Of a stretch of 64,000 bases of DNA, positions 45,558 to 57,408 are shown piece by piece; the first letter of the stretch is position 1; each line of letters starts with the position of its first letter. The translations under genes and the position numbers were made by a program. The notes beneath the pieces are model-generated. The model worked only from the letters and a program-made list of their open reading frames with translations, did no database searches and was not told the DNA's origin. Origin of the DNA: Beta vulgaris subsp. vulgaris. Taxonomy: Eukaryota; Streptophyta; Magnoliopsida; Caryophyllales; Amaranthaceae. The stretch lies in NCBI RefSeq assembly GCF_026745355.1, contig NC_079205.1:53568025-53632024 (forward strand). Direction: 5' to 3'.

Positions 45558-46337
45558 TATCACGTTAAAAAAAAAGATAAAATACAAAATAACCATATTG
45601 TTGCGGTTCTCGACAGAAACCACAATAATATGTTTCAACGGAAAAAAGTTAGACATTGGCCAGACATATTGTTGCGGTTTCTGATAAGAACCGCAACAAT
45701 ATATCAAAACATTAATTTTTCAAATATTATTATAATATATTGTTGCGGTTCTTGTCAAAAACCGCAGCAATATGTCTAACTAAAAAAACGAAACCCTAAA
45801 TATAACCTAAGTTGGGCGCCTCCCTCACTTCCATTTCTCCCTCACAATCGATCTCCTCTTCCTTTTCTGCCTTTACAGCTTCCAATTCTCTCTTATATCT
45901 CCCTCTTCCCTCTCTCTTGTTTCTACTGGGTTGTTGCTGTTTCTGAATTGGTTTCTCTCAAGCTCCATCTTCGAATCTGAAGGAATTTGCGGTTTCGAAT
46001 TTGCAGGCATATGCGGTTTGAAGGCATCTGAAGGAATCTGAAGCAATTTGAAGCGCCATCTTCACGCTTTGGCAAGAACGGATCTCCATCTTCGCGATTT
46101 GAAGCGGTTCGTTCGTTTGTTCGCACTTTCGACTGTACCGGCGCCATTAGTTCTTTCGTTCAAATTCGTTCGTACCGGCACCATTGGTTCTTTTCCTTTT
46201 TTTCATTTCTTTTTTTTAATCTGTTTGTAGATGTTTTGTTTTAGGATTTTTTTTGATTTTTTTTTTCGTTTTTTTAATCTGTTTGTAGATGTTTTGTTTT
46301 AGGATTTATTTTGATTTTTGATTATTTAAAGAAAGGG

Positions 46338-47707
46338 CACTAATGAAAAAAACCCCACCTGATGCGGTCAAAACTAGTCTTTCAGATGCAGTTTGGGTTC
46401 GCATCAGGTGGGGTCGCAACAACTCTATAACAAATTATGATGCGGTCCAAAACCGCATCAGAAACCATAATCTGATGCGATTCATGGGGAAAATCGCATC
46501 AGATTATGGGAACAATCTGATGCGGTTTTACATTAGAACTGCATCAGAATTAGTGAATTGATGTCTAAAAAAAATGCAGACCTGCAAGCTGCAGGGTCTG
46601 CACTATGTCACATCCAATTTTATAAAGCAGTGAGATCAACTATAGAAACAATACATACATAGAAACAATCCAAAATTTACAAAATTATCATACCAAAATT
46701 ACAAAATATATACCAAAATTTACAGTTCAACAATGGAAAAAACGAAAATTACAAAAAAAAGAAAAAAAATCAGATCTAACTAAAAAATACAAACGAAAAA
46801 ATGTATTGAAACCAACTAAAAAAATCAGATCTAACGAAAAAAATAAAATGAAAATACGTATATAAAGTGAACGAAAATTACAAAAAAAAAGGAACTAGAT
46901 CTAACTAAAATTATAAACTACAGAAAATTGAACTCATAAAAAGAAAACTATCATTAAAATGCTAAAATTCGAAAAAAAAAAACCTAAATGTTACTAAAAC
47001 ACTTGCCGAAAACGACGAAAATAGAGGAGATGCATCTTCGTTCGCAAAAAATGAAAGAAGACTAGATCTGGGCGTCTTCACTTGCGCATCTTTGTTCGTG
47101 GGTGATGGTCGGCGTCTAGATTTGCGCGTTGTTGAAGTCGTTGGTGGCGTTGGCGTTGGCATTTGAGAACGACAGAGGACAAGAGAACGAGAGAGAAGAG
47201 ACGACGACGAAGAATTGCCGGAGATGACGATGAAGAATTGCTGGAGACGACGACGAAGAAACGAATTGAGAGCAGAGGATGGAAGAGGAAGTGAGATGAA
47301 AGAAGAGGATGGAGGAGGAAGTGAGATTGGGAGTTTGAGATAGGGAGGAGGCTGGGATTAGGGTTCATAAGAAAGGAGAGAGGGAAGAGGATGAAAGAAG
47401 ACTGAAATGGGAGGGGGTCAAGGGTGGGTCGCGTTTTCTTTTTGATAGCATGAAATGGGCCACACAAAATTAAAACTGGGCCACATTTTTTGGGCGCTTA
47501 TATTGACTCATCTTCTGATGCGGTCCACTAAATTGCATCATATTTTTTAAAAAACCGGAGCGGTTTTTTTAATCTGATGCGGTTCACAACAGGACCGCAT
47601 CAGATTTTACTGCCAACTTTTCTTCTCATTTTTTGGTTGCTTTTCGGATGCCGTTTATAAATACTGCATCTGTTACAAAGTGACATATAAGGTTTTTTCC
47701 ACTAGTG
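46338..47707. mobile_element. CACTA element nested inside the first CACTA, GGG duplication
   Basis: Starts CACTAATGAAAAAAACC and ends with the inverse of CACTAGTGGAAAAAACC. GGG flanks at 46335-46337 and 47708-47710. Subterminal motif TGATGCGGTY and its inverse CCGCATCA recur about ten times at the two ends. The core has no transposase; a C-rich/G-rich leader-like part near 47020-47400 may be promoter sequence of the parent element. Confidence 0.93.
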
Positions 47708-48330
47708 GGGTGTTCTTGATATGTCCAAATGTGCATTGGAAAAATATGAATGCATTAAGAAACTATATGTTAAATTAGTTGTAACTTTAGAATTTACTCC
47801 CTTTTAGAAACTGGAAAAGTTGATATCAATATATTTAACTATTTAAGTAATTTAACTTTGTATTTTCTTTAAATAATCTCATCCAGATCTTTTTTTTGAG
47901 TTTCTTTACATTTCAGTTTCTTCGTTTTTTAGTTTTAATTAGTTTCTAAGTCTTTTCATTTCAGTTTTTTAATGTTTTAGTTTGTTTTTCTCAGGTTTGT
48001 AATAGTGGATTATTGTAAGTATATTTATATTATAATAATAATAAATTTACGTCTAGAGAAATGAAAAAAAAAAATTACCTGCCCTGCGTCTATTGTTGCG
48101 GTTCTGGGAAGAAATCGCAGCAATAGATCTGTGTTTTTAATAATTAAAAAAATACATATTGCTGCGATTTTGAGTAGAAACCCCAACAATATGTTCAAAC
48201 ATTGCTGTGGTTTTTGACCACAGCAATATATTATGTATCTATTGTTGCCCCCTTAATTGTTGCGCGGCCAAAACCGCCGTAATAGGTCATTTAATGACCG
48301 CAGCAATAAGTATTTATTTTACTAGTGTTA

Positions 48331-48760
48331 GGTTCATTATAGCATCATATTTGGTATGTTTCCTTGTTTTAATGAATTTCAGGTATTGAGAACGTATTTG
48401 GAGTATGGTTAGCTAAACTTGAGGATTAAGAGCATTTGGAAGGCTACAATGCATAAGGATCATTTGGATATTTCATAGTACGAGTTTAAGCTAAAACAAA
48501 GCTGAAAATCATTTGAAGAATTGTGGAAAAGGAGTCACGTCTACTCTTGTGGTCATAACGTTAGTTTTATATTAGAGGTTTTAATTTAGTTTACTTTTCT
48601 TCTTCCTTTTCTCCTCTAGTTTTTTTAGTAAACCCTAATTGTTATTTTTCATCATTAATTCATGAGTTTATTATTTCATCTCTTTTCATTATGCTTTCAT
48701 TTGTAGATTTTTGTTACTTATTTCATGATTGAGTATTTTTTATTTCTAGGGTTTGGAAAT
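48331..48760 (+). mobile_element. Gypsy LTR-like remnant, continuation after the CACTA
   Basis: AT-rich sequence including CCTTGTTTTAATGAATTTCAGG and AAACCCTAATTG words in the order often seen in plant Gypsy LTRs. No terminal CA or primer-binding site could be placed. Confidence 0.35.
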
Positions 48761-49240
48761 AGAGGTAAGGAAAGCAGGAGAGAATGGTGTGCAAGCAACG
48801 ATGAAACCATGACGAGGATTGGAGACGAAGCTATGGCAGGTTTCCAACGAGGCTATAGGGGAGGGGGGTTGCGAGGGTGGGGGGAAGGAGTGGGGATGTT
48901 GCGGGGAAGGGCAGAGGAGGATGGGGCTGCAGGGGAAATTAGGGGGCTATGGGGGTAGGGGAGGGGTGAGCTATTGGGGCGGGGGTGCTCGTGGGATAGG
49001 GCAGATGGGGGCTATAGTGGTTGGGTGGTTAGGGTTAGGGTTAGGGTTTAGGATGCAGTTAGGTTTTAGGGGGTTTATAGTTAAGGTTAGGGTTTTGGGA
49101 TTAGGAATAGAAGGGTTAATTAGGGTTAAGGACTAACATAAACTTGACACTATTAGTCATTAAGGGAATTTCATACATTTTATCGAAATAGTAAGGTCAT
49201 TTGGTATATTTTTGAAACAATAGGGGAAGACCTGGTGAAA
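48761..49240. other. G-rich intergenic tract with a short TTAGGG run
   Basis: Bases 48860-49010 are strongly G-rich. Near 49028-49049 there are three TTAGGG units followed by TTTAGG. Plant telomeres are normally TTTAGGG, and the run is too short to call telomeric. No gene is supported. Confidence 0.5.
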
Positions 49241-49242
49241 AA

Positions 49243-49626
49243 ACCAAAATTTTAGGAAAATTTGCCAAAAAAGACTTTTAATAGTTCAATTTTGCGAAAA
49301 AAACCTTTTAAAGCATTATTTGCAAAAAGAAACCACAAACTTAATTTTTCTTGCAAGAAGAAACCTATTTCCATTTTTCGGTGTGGTTTTCTCAATTCCG
49401 ACGCTGACCCTTCTATCTTTCTTTAACCCTCTATTTTCTATTAACTGCAACATCACCCCTATGCATCTCAAAAACCACACCGAAAAATGAGAATATGTTT
49501 CATCTTACAAGAAAATTTAAGTTTGTGATTTTTTTTCGCAAAAAATACTTTAAAAGATTTTTTCTTGCAAAATTAAACGTCAAGATTTTTTTTTGAAAAA
49601 ATGTCCAAAATTTTATTAACAAGTCT
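49243..49626. mobile_element. TIR element with about 150-bp imperfect arms
   Basis: The left arm (CCAAAATTTTAGGAAAATTT, TTTGCAAAAAGAAACCACAA, TTTTTCGGTGTGGTTTT) is mirrored in inverse order on the right (AAAACCACACCGAAAAATGA, TTTCGCAAAAAATACTTTAA). A clean target duplication was not found, so the superfamily is not set; the arm length suits a MULE-type MITE. Confidence 0.7.
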
Positions 49627-49931
49627 TGAGTCTTCCCTTTAATTCCTTCTATTTCCTTTTATTTAAATTTATTTTTTGAACCACACATTAAAAACTAACT
49701 TTCCTACCGCTTTTTTTTTTTCCTTCCAAATTTGTTCTACCAAACAAATTGTCAAACTTCTGGTGGAGTGGTGGTCCCTTTATTATCTTGACTCAAGTAT
49801 TTGTATATTGTTAGATCAGCCAAGCAATCGAGAAAAGTCATCAAGAGAAAAAAAAAAAAAAAAAAAAAAGGAAGTTAGAAACAGCCAATTCGTATCCTCA
49901 GAAGTCAGAAAAGTAATAGTTCTACACTTCT
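49627..49931 (+). promoter_or_regulatory. Former proximal upstream region of the WAK-like gene
   Basis: The unique-looking stretch contains GTATTTGTATATTG (a TATA-like word near 49805) and a poly-A run at 49849-49869. Its right edge is the left copy of the LINE target duplication (49916-49931), so it used to lie immediately upstream of 50544. Confidence 0.4.
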
Positions 49932-50527
49932 GGCATCTCTAAAAAAAAACCCTAACCCTCTCTTTTTTTTCTCTCTAAAACCCTAGCCTCCTCTACCCCT
50001 TTTTCATCCGTTAGGGGCTGCCATGGATGCTTTCATCCATGGTAAGCCCCTTTTCCGCTTTTATTTTCAGTTTTTATTTCATTTTCTTGTTTTGTTGAAT
50101 AAATTAGTATCTCTTTATGAGATATCTTCAAACCCTGTTATGGGGTTTTTAGTCTCCGTTGTGGAGATCTCCTTCTCCCCTATGGGAGTTGTGAGTGTAG
50201 TTTTTTTGTTTTTAGATATGAGAAATTGTTCTTATTGGTTGAAGTTCGAGACTCAACATGAAGGTATTGGAATCTCGGATACGGTTAACATGGTTCGATC
50301 AAGAATGTTCTTCCCAAACTATGTCAGAATGATAGACTTCCTCATCAATAGCTGTTTGATTCAGCAAATACAAGGGGGCTGCGCTGTATTGCTCGATTTG
50401 GTTCATTATAGTTTCTTTGAAGACGAATTTGATTTAATCTTGTTTAATTGTATCTTGTTTTTCTTTAATATCTATTGTAGATGCCGTTTGGCCTTCAATT
50501 AATGAAATTTCTCTTTCAAAAAAAAAA
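49932..50527 (+). mobile_element. Short LINE-type retroelement, 16-bp target duplication
   Basis: The exact 16-bp repeats ATAGTTCTACACTTCT at 49916-49931 and 50528-50543 flank 596 bp ending in about ten A residues. The left part looks like a plant LINE leader and start (AAAACCCTAGCC, then GGGCTGCCATGGATGCTTTC). The right part looks like a LINE 3' UTR (TTTGGCCTTCAATTAATGAA). The whole middle of ORF1 and ORF2 is absent, so it is an internally deleted copy. A 160-codon frame crosses it but has no recognisable domain. It ends 65 bp before the WAK-like start codon. Confidence 0.88.
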
Positions 50528-50607
50528 ATAGTTCTACACTTCTACTGTTCTACAGTTGTGCTCTCTCCAAATCAAAATAAAAAATAAAAAATAAAAAATA
50601 AAAAAGA

Positions 50608-53594
50608 ATGCAATACAAGAGTAAAACAGAGATGATATCCTTATTTTTGGTGTTTGTTGTGGTGCAATCAGTACTGCAGCTAAGTGTATCGTCTTCCTCC
50701 TCACGTTCGCAGATTGCAAAGCCTGGTTGCCTAGACCAGTGTGGTAATGTCTCAATTCCATATCCTTTTGGAATTGGTCCCAGTTGTTCTCTTAACAAAT
50801 TCTTTGAGATCATCTGCAATGCTTCTTTTCATCCCCCAAAACCATTCTTGCATCATTTACATCTCGAGCTTCTGGACATAGATATGGTGGCGGATCCAGT
50901 AGTATTATCAGTGAGGACCCAATTTCAGAATATCTGCAGAAGTGATAGTACTGATACTCCACTTGTCTCAAACATTAACCTCCAAGGCAGTCCGTACCGC
51001 CTTTCATATTTGAATGGTCTTGTGGTGCAGGGTTGTAATGCTAACATTGCAGTGAAGAGTAAAAGCGGCAAAATCATGGGTGGATGTTCTTCAATATGTA
51101 CCAAATCCAATCATACTACTCCAAACAACAATGATAACTGCTACTATGGGGCTGGATGCTGCCATGTTCCACTGTCCATTGCCATGTATCCTGCAGAGAG
51201 TATTCATGGGTTGGTTTACACTGGCCCAGCGCACGTATCAAAGTCTGAGAATTGCAATGTGGCTGTGGCTGTGACCTATCTTTATAATGATGGAACACAG
51301 TCACTTTCTACAAAACTTTCATGGGGGGTTGGAGTTGCAGATAAGGCTCTGCTTTCAGAAAATTATCAATGTATGGAACTATATGAATCTGCAGGACTAT
51401 ATCAGTGTGAGTGCAACTACGACAAAGGTTATGAAGGAAACGCATATCTACCTGGTGGATGCCAATGTAAGCAACATAGTAGCATTCTACATAAACATAT
51501 CTTCCATATCCAGAACAAATTAATTAATTAATGTTGTTTTGTCTTAGTGGTCAGAGCATGTCAGAAATGCAAACATGGCTGTTCTCTCAATAGTACAACC
51601 CTTCATCCATTTTTTTATTGTGAGAAACATCACAGTCGTTTGTTTAACCGAGCTTCTATTCTTGGTGAGTACTCAAAATGTTCCAAAATTGGTTCAATTC
51701 GCTAATATTAAATTTGTATTTTTGTAAAGGGTTATAATTGATTTTATTTTAAGTCAGTATATTATGATTGTCTGTTATATATTTGGGCTTTGTTAGGCTC
51801 AACAAATTCATTTCATATGGAAGATCTAAATTATGAGTTAAACTATTTTTATCAGGGCATCAAAAATAATATCTCTGGTAGTACACAGAGCCACATAGAG
51901 AGTTCTACTTGTCTCATTGCAAGGTATTTACATGAAGAAATTAGAAGTTTCATGATATTTGGAAAACCACTTTGAAGTAATGTTTTGTTTTCAAGTAATT
52001 TCATTACTTCAATTTGGATATACGAGTTTCTAGGAACTTTGCTATTGTATCTTTAATAGACTAACATAATTGGCAAGTAAAATGTGGTGAATCAAATAAG
52101 GGCCTCGACATGTCACATATTCACATCTCTGTTAGATATTCGAAGATGATTGCTTGTTTTGCCTTTTATGGTAGAATCTTAAAAAGAATTCTAGGGCCAG
52201 TCCACAAGGTTTTTGAATTTTTATCTTAGAATTACTAATCTTTGGAATCGCATTTCTATTTTGCTATGGAAACAATCCTAAAGTCACTGGCTACTTGAAG
52301 ATTGCCATGTTTTAACAGGAAAATTATTCTCCATACAATAGAAGCTCAGGATCTTGATTTTCATCTGTTCAAATGTTAATTATATGTATACAATGTCTTT
52401 TCAGGATTCAGCTTAAGCACAGGATTGGTGATATTGCTCCTAGTTTGCTATTGGGTTTATAGATTGGTAAAGAAGATAAAACAGGTTAAGGAGAAAGCGA
52501 GATGCTTTAAGAGAAATGGTGGTTTACTATTGCAGCAGCAAATCTCTTCTAAAGATGGCATTGTTGAAAAAACAAGAATTTTTGGTTTTTGTGAGCTAGA
52601 GAAAGCCACGAACAATTTTAGTGAAGACAGAATACTCGGGCAAGGAGGACAAGGTACAGTTTTTAAAGGAATGCTTGTGGATGGAAGAATTGTGGCCATC
52701 AAGAAATCCAAAAAGATTGACAAGAACCAGTTGGAACAATTTATTAATGAAATGGTTATTCTTTCTCTAGTCAATCACCGGAGTGTGGTCAATTTACTGG
52801 GTTGTTGTTTAGAGACAGAAGTCCCGTTGCTTGTCTACGAGTTTATCTCAAATGGAACACTCCACGAGCATATTCATAACCCAAGTGAAGATTTCCATCT
52901 TACTTGGCAAATGCGGTTACAAATTGCTGCGGAATCAGCTAGTGCGCTGTCATACCTGCATTCATCTTCAGGTGCTCCAATATATCATAGAGACATTAAA
53001 TCCTCCAATATACTTTTGGATGACAAATACAGGGTAAAAGTTTCTGACTTTGGAACCTCAAGGGCCATTACCATTGAGCAAACTCATGTGACTACTTGTG
53101 TCCAAGGCACATATGGCTATTTGGATCCGGAGTACTTCCAAACTAATCAATTCACCGAAAAAAGTGATGTTTATAGCTTTGGAGTAGTCCTTGTTGAGCT
53201 TATCACAGGCAAAAAACCAGTTTTTCCCACCAAATCTGGTGGGTGGATTAGCCTGGCTACTGATTTTCTCTTTCAAATGGAACATTGTTGTTTGTTCGAT
53301 ATTGTGGACAATGCCATTTCTGAAGAAGCCAATGAAAAAGATTTGATCGTTGTTGCTGACCTAGCAAGGAAATGTCTGAACATGAGAGGTAAACAACGGC
53401 CTACAATGAGAGAAATTGTGGTGCTTCTTGAGGGAATCAGGTCATCCCATGTGCCCAAGCGTAAAGAACCAGAATGTTTGGAGAGTATGGAGTGTGTGGT
53501 CATGGATTATTTTAGTACAAACACATCCTTTCAGGACAACAGCCCTCACACTTCCACCTCCATGGAAGCCGTACCATTTATGGCTAGTAACTGA
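50608..53594 (+). CDS. Wall-associated receptor kinase-like protein (WAKL), 3 exons
   Basis: Exons 50608-51466, 51548-51664 and 52405-53594 join in frame to 721 codons. A signal peptide (ISLFLVFVVVQSVLQLSVS) is followed by the galacturonan-binding WAK domain from Cys41 (CGNVSIPYPFGIGPSC at 45-60). Exon 2 adds a short Cys-rich piece (ACQKCKHGC), a reduced EGF-like region. One membrane helix lies at about 332-347 (GLVILLLVCYWVYRLV). The cytoplasmic Ser/Thr kinase has GQGGQG at 404-409, ATP Lys425 (AIKK), HRD at 520-522 and DFG at 540-542, so it is an RD kinase with all catalytic residues. WAKs sit in the plasma membrane, bind pectin fragments and signal during growth and defence. The nearest upstream sequence is a LINE copy, and a Copia LTR starts about 60 bp after the stop. 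The exon 1/2 junction is the least certain. Confidence 0.93.
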
Positions 53595-53656
53595 CAGTTT
53601 AAACTTTAAGATTGTAACTCAGGAGGTATTAACCTCCTTAATGAGCTGGCATTTTC

Positions 53657-53847
53657 TGTTAAGAAGTTTGTTAGAGTTTGTTACAATTCAAGTTTGTTAG
53701 AAGTTAGTTTGTATTAGTTTTTAGCTGCTTAGAACTCTTTGTATAAATAATCTTTAGGATGTAAATTTTCACTTTCAGATTTGAATGAAATAAAGATTAA
53801 GAGTTTCTCTCTCTAATCTCATTGAGATAACTTCTGTTATCTCTTCA
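53657..53847 (+). repeat. Copia 5' LTR
   Basis: Ends in TCTTCA directly before the primer-binding site and contains a TATAAATA box near 53743. The left edge is a TGTTA; either TGTTAAGAAG at 53657 or TGTTAGAG at 53669 is possible. It starts about 60 bp after the WAKL stop codon and could supply its polyadenylation site. Confidence 0.65.
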
Positions 53848-54722
53848 TGGTATTAGAGCCACACGCTCAAATTTGATCGAGTTCTTCGATTTTTTGATTG
53901 TATTCAGTCAATTCTTACAGAAATCAATACAATTCTTGCTGAAATTGTACATTTTCTTGATTCAAATCAACGTGTCGGTTGATTATCTTCAAACTTCTTC
54001 AATTAAATCAACAATCTAAGTTGATTTCCTCCAGATTTTAATCTTCATTTGCAAGATTATTGTTTTTTGATTCTGAAAAATGACAGAAGGTTCTCAATAT
54101 TCAGTTTCTCAACCTCATATTACTATGCTAGGATATACAAATAAGTATTTCCTAAGATCAGGAGATCAACCTGATCAGCACCTTGGTGCTCATAAGCTCA
54201 ATGGTGATAATTTTCTCACTTGGAATCGTGGAATTAGATTAGCTTTGGGAGCTAAGAATAAGTTGACATTTATTGATGGAAAAACTCTTAGACCTCCATC
54301 TGATTCTGAAGAACTGCAGAAATGGTTAAGGAATGACTACATGATTCAGTCATGGTTACTGAATTCCATGGATAAGGTGATTGCAGAAGGTTTCATTCTT
54401 CAACAATCTGCCAATCAGTTGTATGAAGAAATCATTGAAAGGTATGGACAATCTAATGCACCTCAGTTGTTTGAATTACATAAGCAATTGTCATCTATTT
54501 CTCAAGGTCCTGATTCTATTGTGCAATACTATTCTAAACTGAAAATAGTTTAGGATGAAATACAATTGTTAGATGGATTTCCTGATTGTGAATGTGGTGC
54601 ATTAGAGAAATGTTCTTGTGGAATTTTAAAGAAAGTCTTAGCTGCTGATCAGAAACAAAAGTTAATTCAATTGCTTGTTAGATTAGATAGAGGTTATGAT
54701 TATGTAACAACAAACATATTAA

Positions 54723-56472
54723 GGCTCCGTTTGGTAGGGCGTAAAATATTTTCAGTGCAAAATGATTTTCATGGAAAACAATTTACAATGGAAAACACAA
54801 TTCCAAAATTAGTTTTCCGTTATTTGGTTACATGTAAGAAAAATGAGGAAATGAAAGGAAAATAAAAGGTGTTGGAACCCAAGGGAACACTCAAGAAGGG
54901 GGGTTGAATTGAGTGGTGAAATCTAATCGATTTTCGCAAAAATCCTTTAACAGCTCAGTGCCAGGCTCTAAACTGAACACTCGAAAATTGCTAATTTGCG
55001 TTTTTGCGAATAATAAACTTAAAAGATATTAGATTTGACACAAAATATAACGTGGTTCAATCTCACCTCTGAGATCTACGTCCACAAGAAACAAAAACTC
55101 TTTTATTTCTTTGAATCCTAAAATATCAAACTCTTGATACAATACGATTCCCCTCACTACTAACCCTAGTAATGACTCCCAACACTTAACTCTAAGTGTT
55201 GACACTCTTTATAATGTAAAAGTTACAAGAAAGAACGATCCTCAATGATGTGCTTCTTAGTCAAGCAAATAGAGGACAATTACAATTATGAAATAGTAAT
55301 TTAAACCTGACTCGCTCAGTGCTATGCTCAGTGCCGGAGGAAACAATTTTCAGCTCTTAATATTTTCGGTTTTTGTCTCTGAAAACGTGAGATTTAAAAG
55401 TGAATTCTGATTCCCTTTTATAGGCTTGGTTAGGACGAAAATCACTTAAAAATATCTTTATCTTTTAATCCTTGATTTAAGGGATAAAACTTTATCTTTT
55501 TCTATCTTTATCTTTTAAACAAACAAAGATAAGTTTTCCACATTAGATTTTCTTTTCAACTCAAATTCTGTTTTCTTTTATCAAAAAGATATTTTCCAAA
55601 ATAAAATCTGATTTTATATTTTCTCAAAACACGTTTTATTCAAATTTAGTTTTAAAACCTTTTTTCAAAACACGTTTTTTCCGAAAATTTCTTTTTCTAA
55701 AATTCTTTAAAACTCGTTTTTATCAAAATCTGATTTTTGTTAAAATATTTTCAAAAACTCGTTTTTATCAAAATCTTATTTTTATTAAAATCTTTTAAAA
55801 ACTCATTTTTATTAAAATCTTTTAGAAACTCGGTTTTACAAAATCTTTTTCTAAAAACTCATTTTCCTTAATCCCTTTTTATTTCTGATTTCGAAAATCT
55901 ATTTCCCTTATTTTGAAAACTAATTTCCTTTTTATATAGACATATAACATTAACATAATTATTTATTTCCTTAACTCTAAGAAAATAATAATTATACTAA
56001 TATCATATAATCTATATTTCGACACATAGCATATCACCAAGTTTGAGCATATTACATTTTAATCTAAAGTTACTATTCTAAGAAATTATAAACTAAAACT
56101 TCATTCTTGATTCTTCTTTGATTCTTCTTTTCTTCAAAGTCTTCGTTTATCAATTTCTTTCTTCATGCATCTGTTGCAACTGTTACATACTTTCATGCTA
56201 CAACATATTATATTAATTTTCATCATCAAAACATAACATGTACATGCACAACAAAAGGGAAAGTAAGGAGGTAGTGAGAGGAGTGTACAAGAGAGATAAG
56301 GAAAATAGTTTTCCCTTCATTTTGAGAGGAAAATGGTTTTCCATCATTGGGAGAGTAATTTTACCCCAAAGGAAAATGGTTTTACACTCTTTTGCCAACC
56401 AAACAATGTAAAACTAAAAATAGAGGAAAATAGTTTTCCGGGAAAACGTTTTACGCCCTACCAAACGGAGCC
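54723..56472. mobile_element. Harbinger MITE (361-bp family) interrupted by an LTR
   Basis: The ends GGCTCCGTTTGGTAGG and its inverse are flanked by TAA at 54720-54722 and 56473-56475. Sequence on either side of the LTR insertion aligns with the intact copy at 16175-16535. Confidence 0.95.
54870..56253. mobile_element. Solo LTR or LTR-type element, 5-bp duplication AAAGG
   Basis: Begins TGTTGGAACCC and ends GCACAACA, giving the TG...CA termini and the TGTTG/CAACA inverted ends of LTRs. AAAGG lies at 54865-54869 and 56254-56258. At 1384 bp with no coding capacity it looks like a solo LTR; a non-autonomous LTR-like element is an alternative. The interior repeats AAAACTCGTTTTTATCAAAAT-like words (55700-55860). 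Confidence 0.85.
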
Positions 56473-57408
56473 TAAGCATGGATCCATTACCTAATGTGAA
56501 TAGAGCATATTACATGCTTTTACAAGTTGAGAGGCAGAATAGGCTTAATGTACAGCAAGAATCTCCACTACAGACCAGTGCATGTGTTTCTATGAGACAA
56601 CAAGTACCTCAAGGACCTATACAACATGTTAATCTTTCTCAGTATGACAGAAGAGATGGTAATAGATTCAAGATTGATAAAAATAGTAGAAAATGTGACT
56701 ATTACAAGAAAACTGGTCACACTATGGATCAATGTTTCAAGTTGACTGGTGTGTATCCGGATTGGTTTCTTAATATGAAAAACAAATCTACTTGTGCTAC
56801 TGTCACAAATAAATTGGCTGCACATGTTGGAGACACTGGTACTGCTACTGACTTTGCTGGCATTACACCTTTAGAAATTCCTGGAAGAGGAATTAATGGT
56901 ACTCAAGTTGATTCAGCTCTTGTCCAAGCTGTTTACAAAGAAATGATGAAGATGGTGAAAGGCCAAACCACTTCTCTAGCTGCTTCAGATTTCAATCCTT
57001 TAGTGAATTTTGCAGGTATTATAACTGCTTCCAATGCTAATTCATTATTGCCACATTTGCATGATAAAATAGCTTGGATTGTGGATACTGGAGCAACAGA
57101 TCATATGATCTGGGATAGAAGCTTATTTGCTTCACATAATATATTACATACACCTATCAAAGTTGGTTTACCTGATGGTACAACCAAATTAGTACATATA
57201 ACTGGCAATGTTCAACTTACTGATAAAATCATCTTGAAAAATGTATTGTTAATACCTGATTATTTTACACATAATCTTCTTTCTGTTAGTAAGCTTTTGT
57301 CTCAAAATAATTTGCTTGCTATATTCACACCTTCTTCATACAAATTTCGGGACCCTACAACTAAAGATGTTCTGGCAATTGGCTATCAACAGGCTGGCTT
57401 ATACACCA

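Larger units (their letters stand above)
45248..48327. mobile_element. CACTA (EnSpm) element, non-autonomous, TTA duplication
   Basis: Starts CACTAGTAGAATTAATGC and ends with the inverse of CACTAGTAAAATAAATAC; both continue into CTTATTGCTGCGGT. TTA flanks at 45245-45247 and 48328-48330. Subterminal zones carry ATTGTTGCGGTTYT and its inverse AACCGCARCAAT at least nine times, the expected transposase-binding layout. It holds two later insertions (a Stowaway and another CACTA). Without the inner CACTA and one GGG copy it is about 1.7 kb and has no transposase. Confidence 0.93.

Noticed and set aside
49021..49060. Interstitial telomere repeat
   Set aside because: Only three TTAGGG units, not the plant TTTAGGG type, in a generally G-rich tract.
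50023..50502. 160-codon frame upstream of WAKL
   Set aside because: Contained wholly in the deleted LINE copy; no domain is recognisable.
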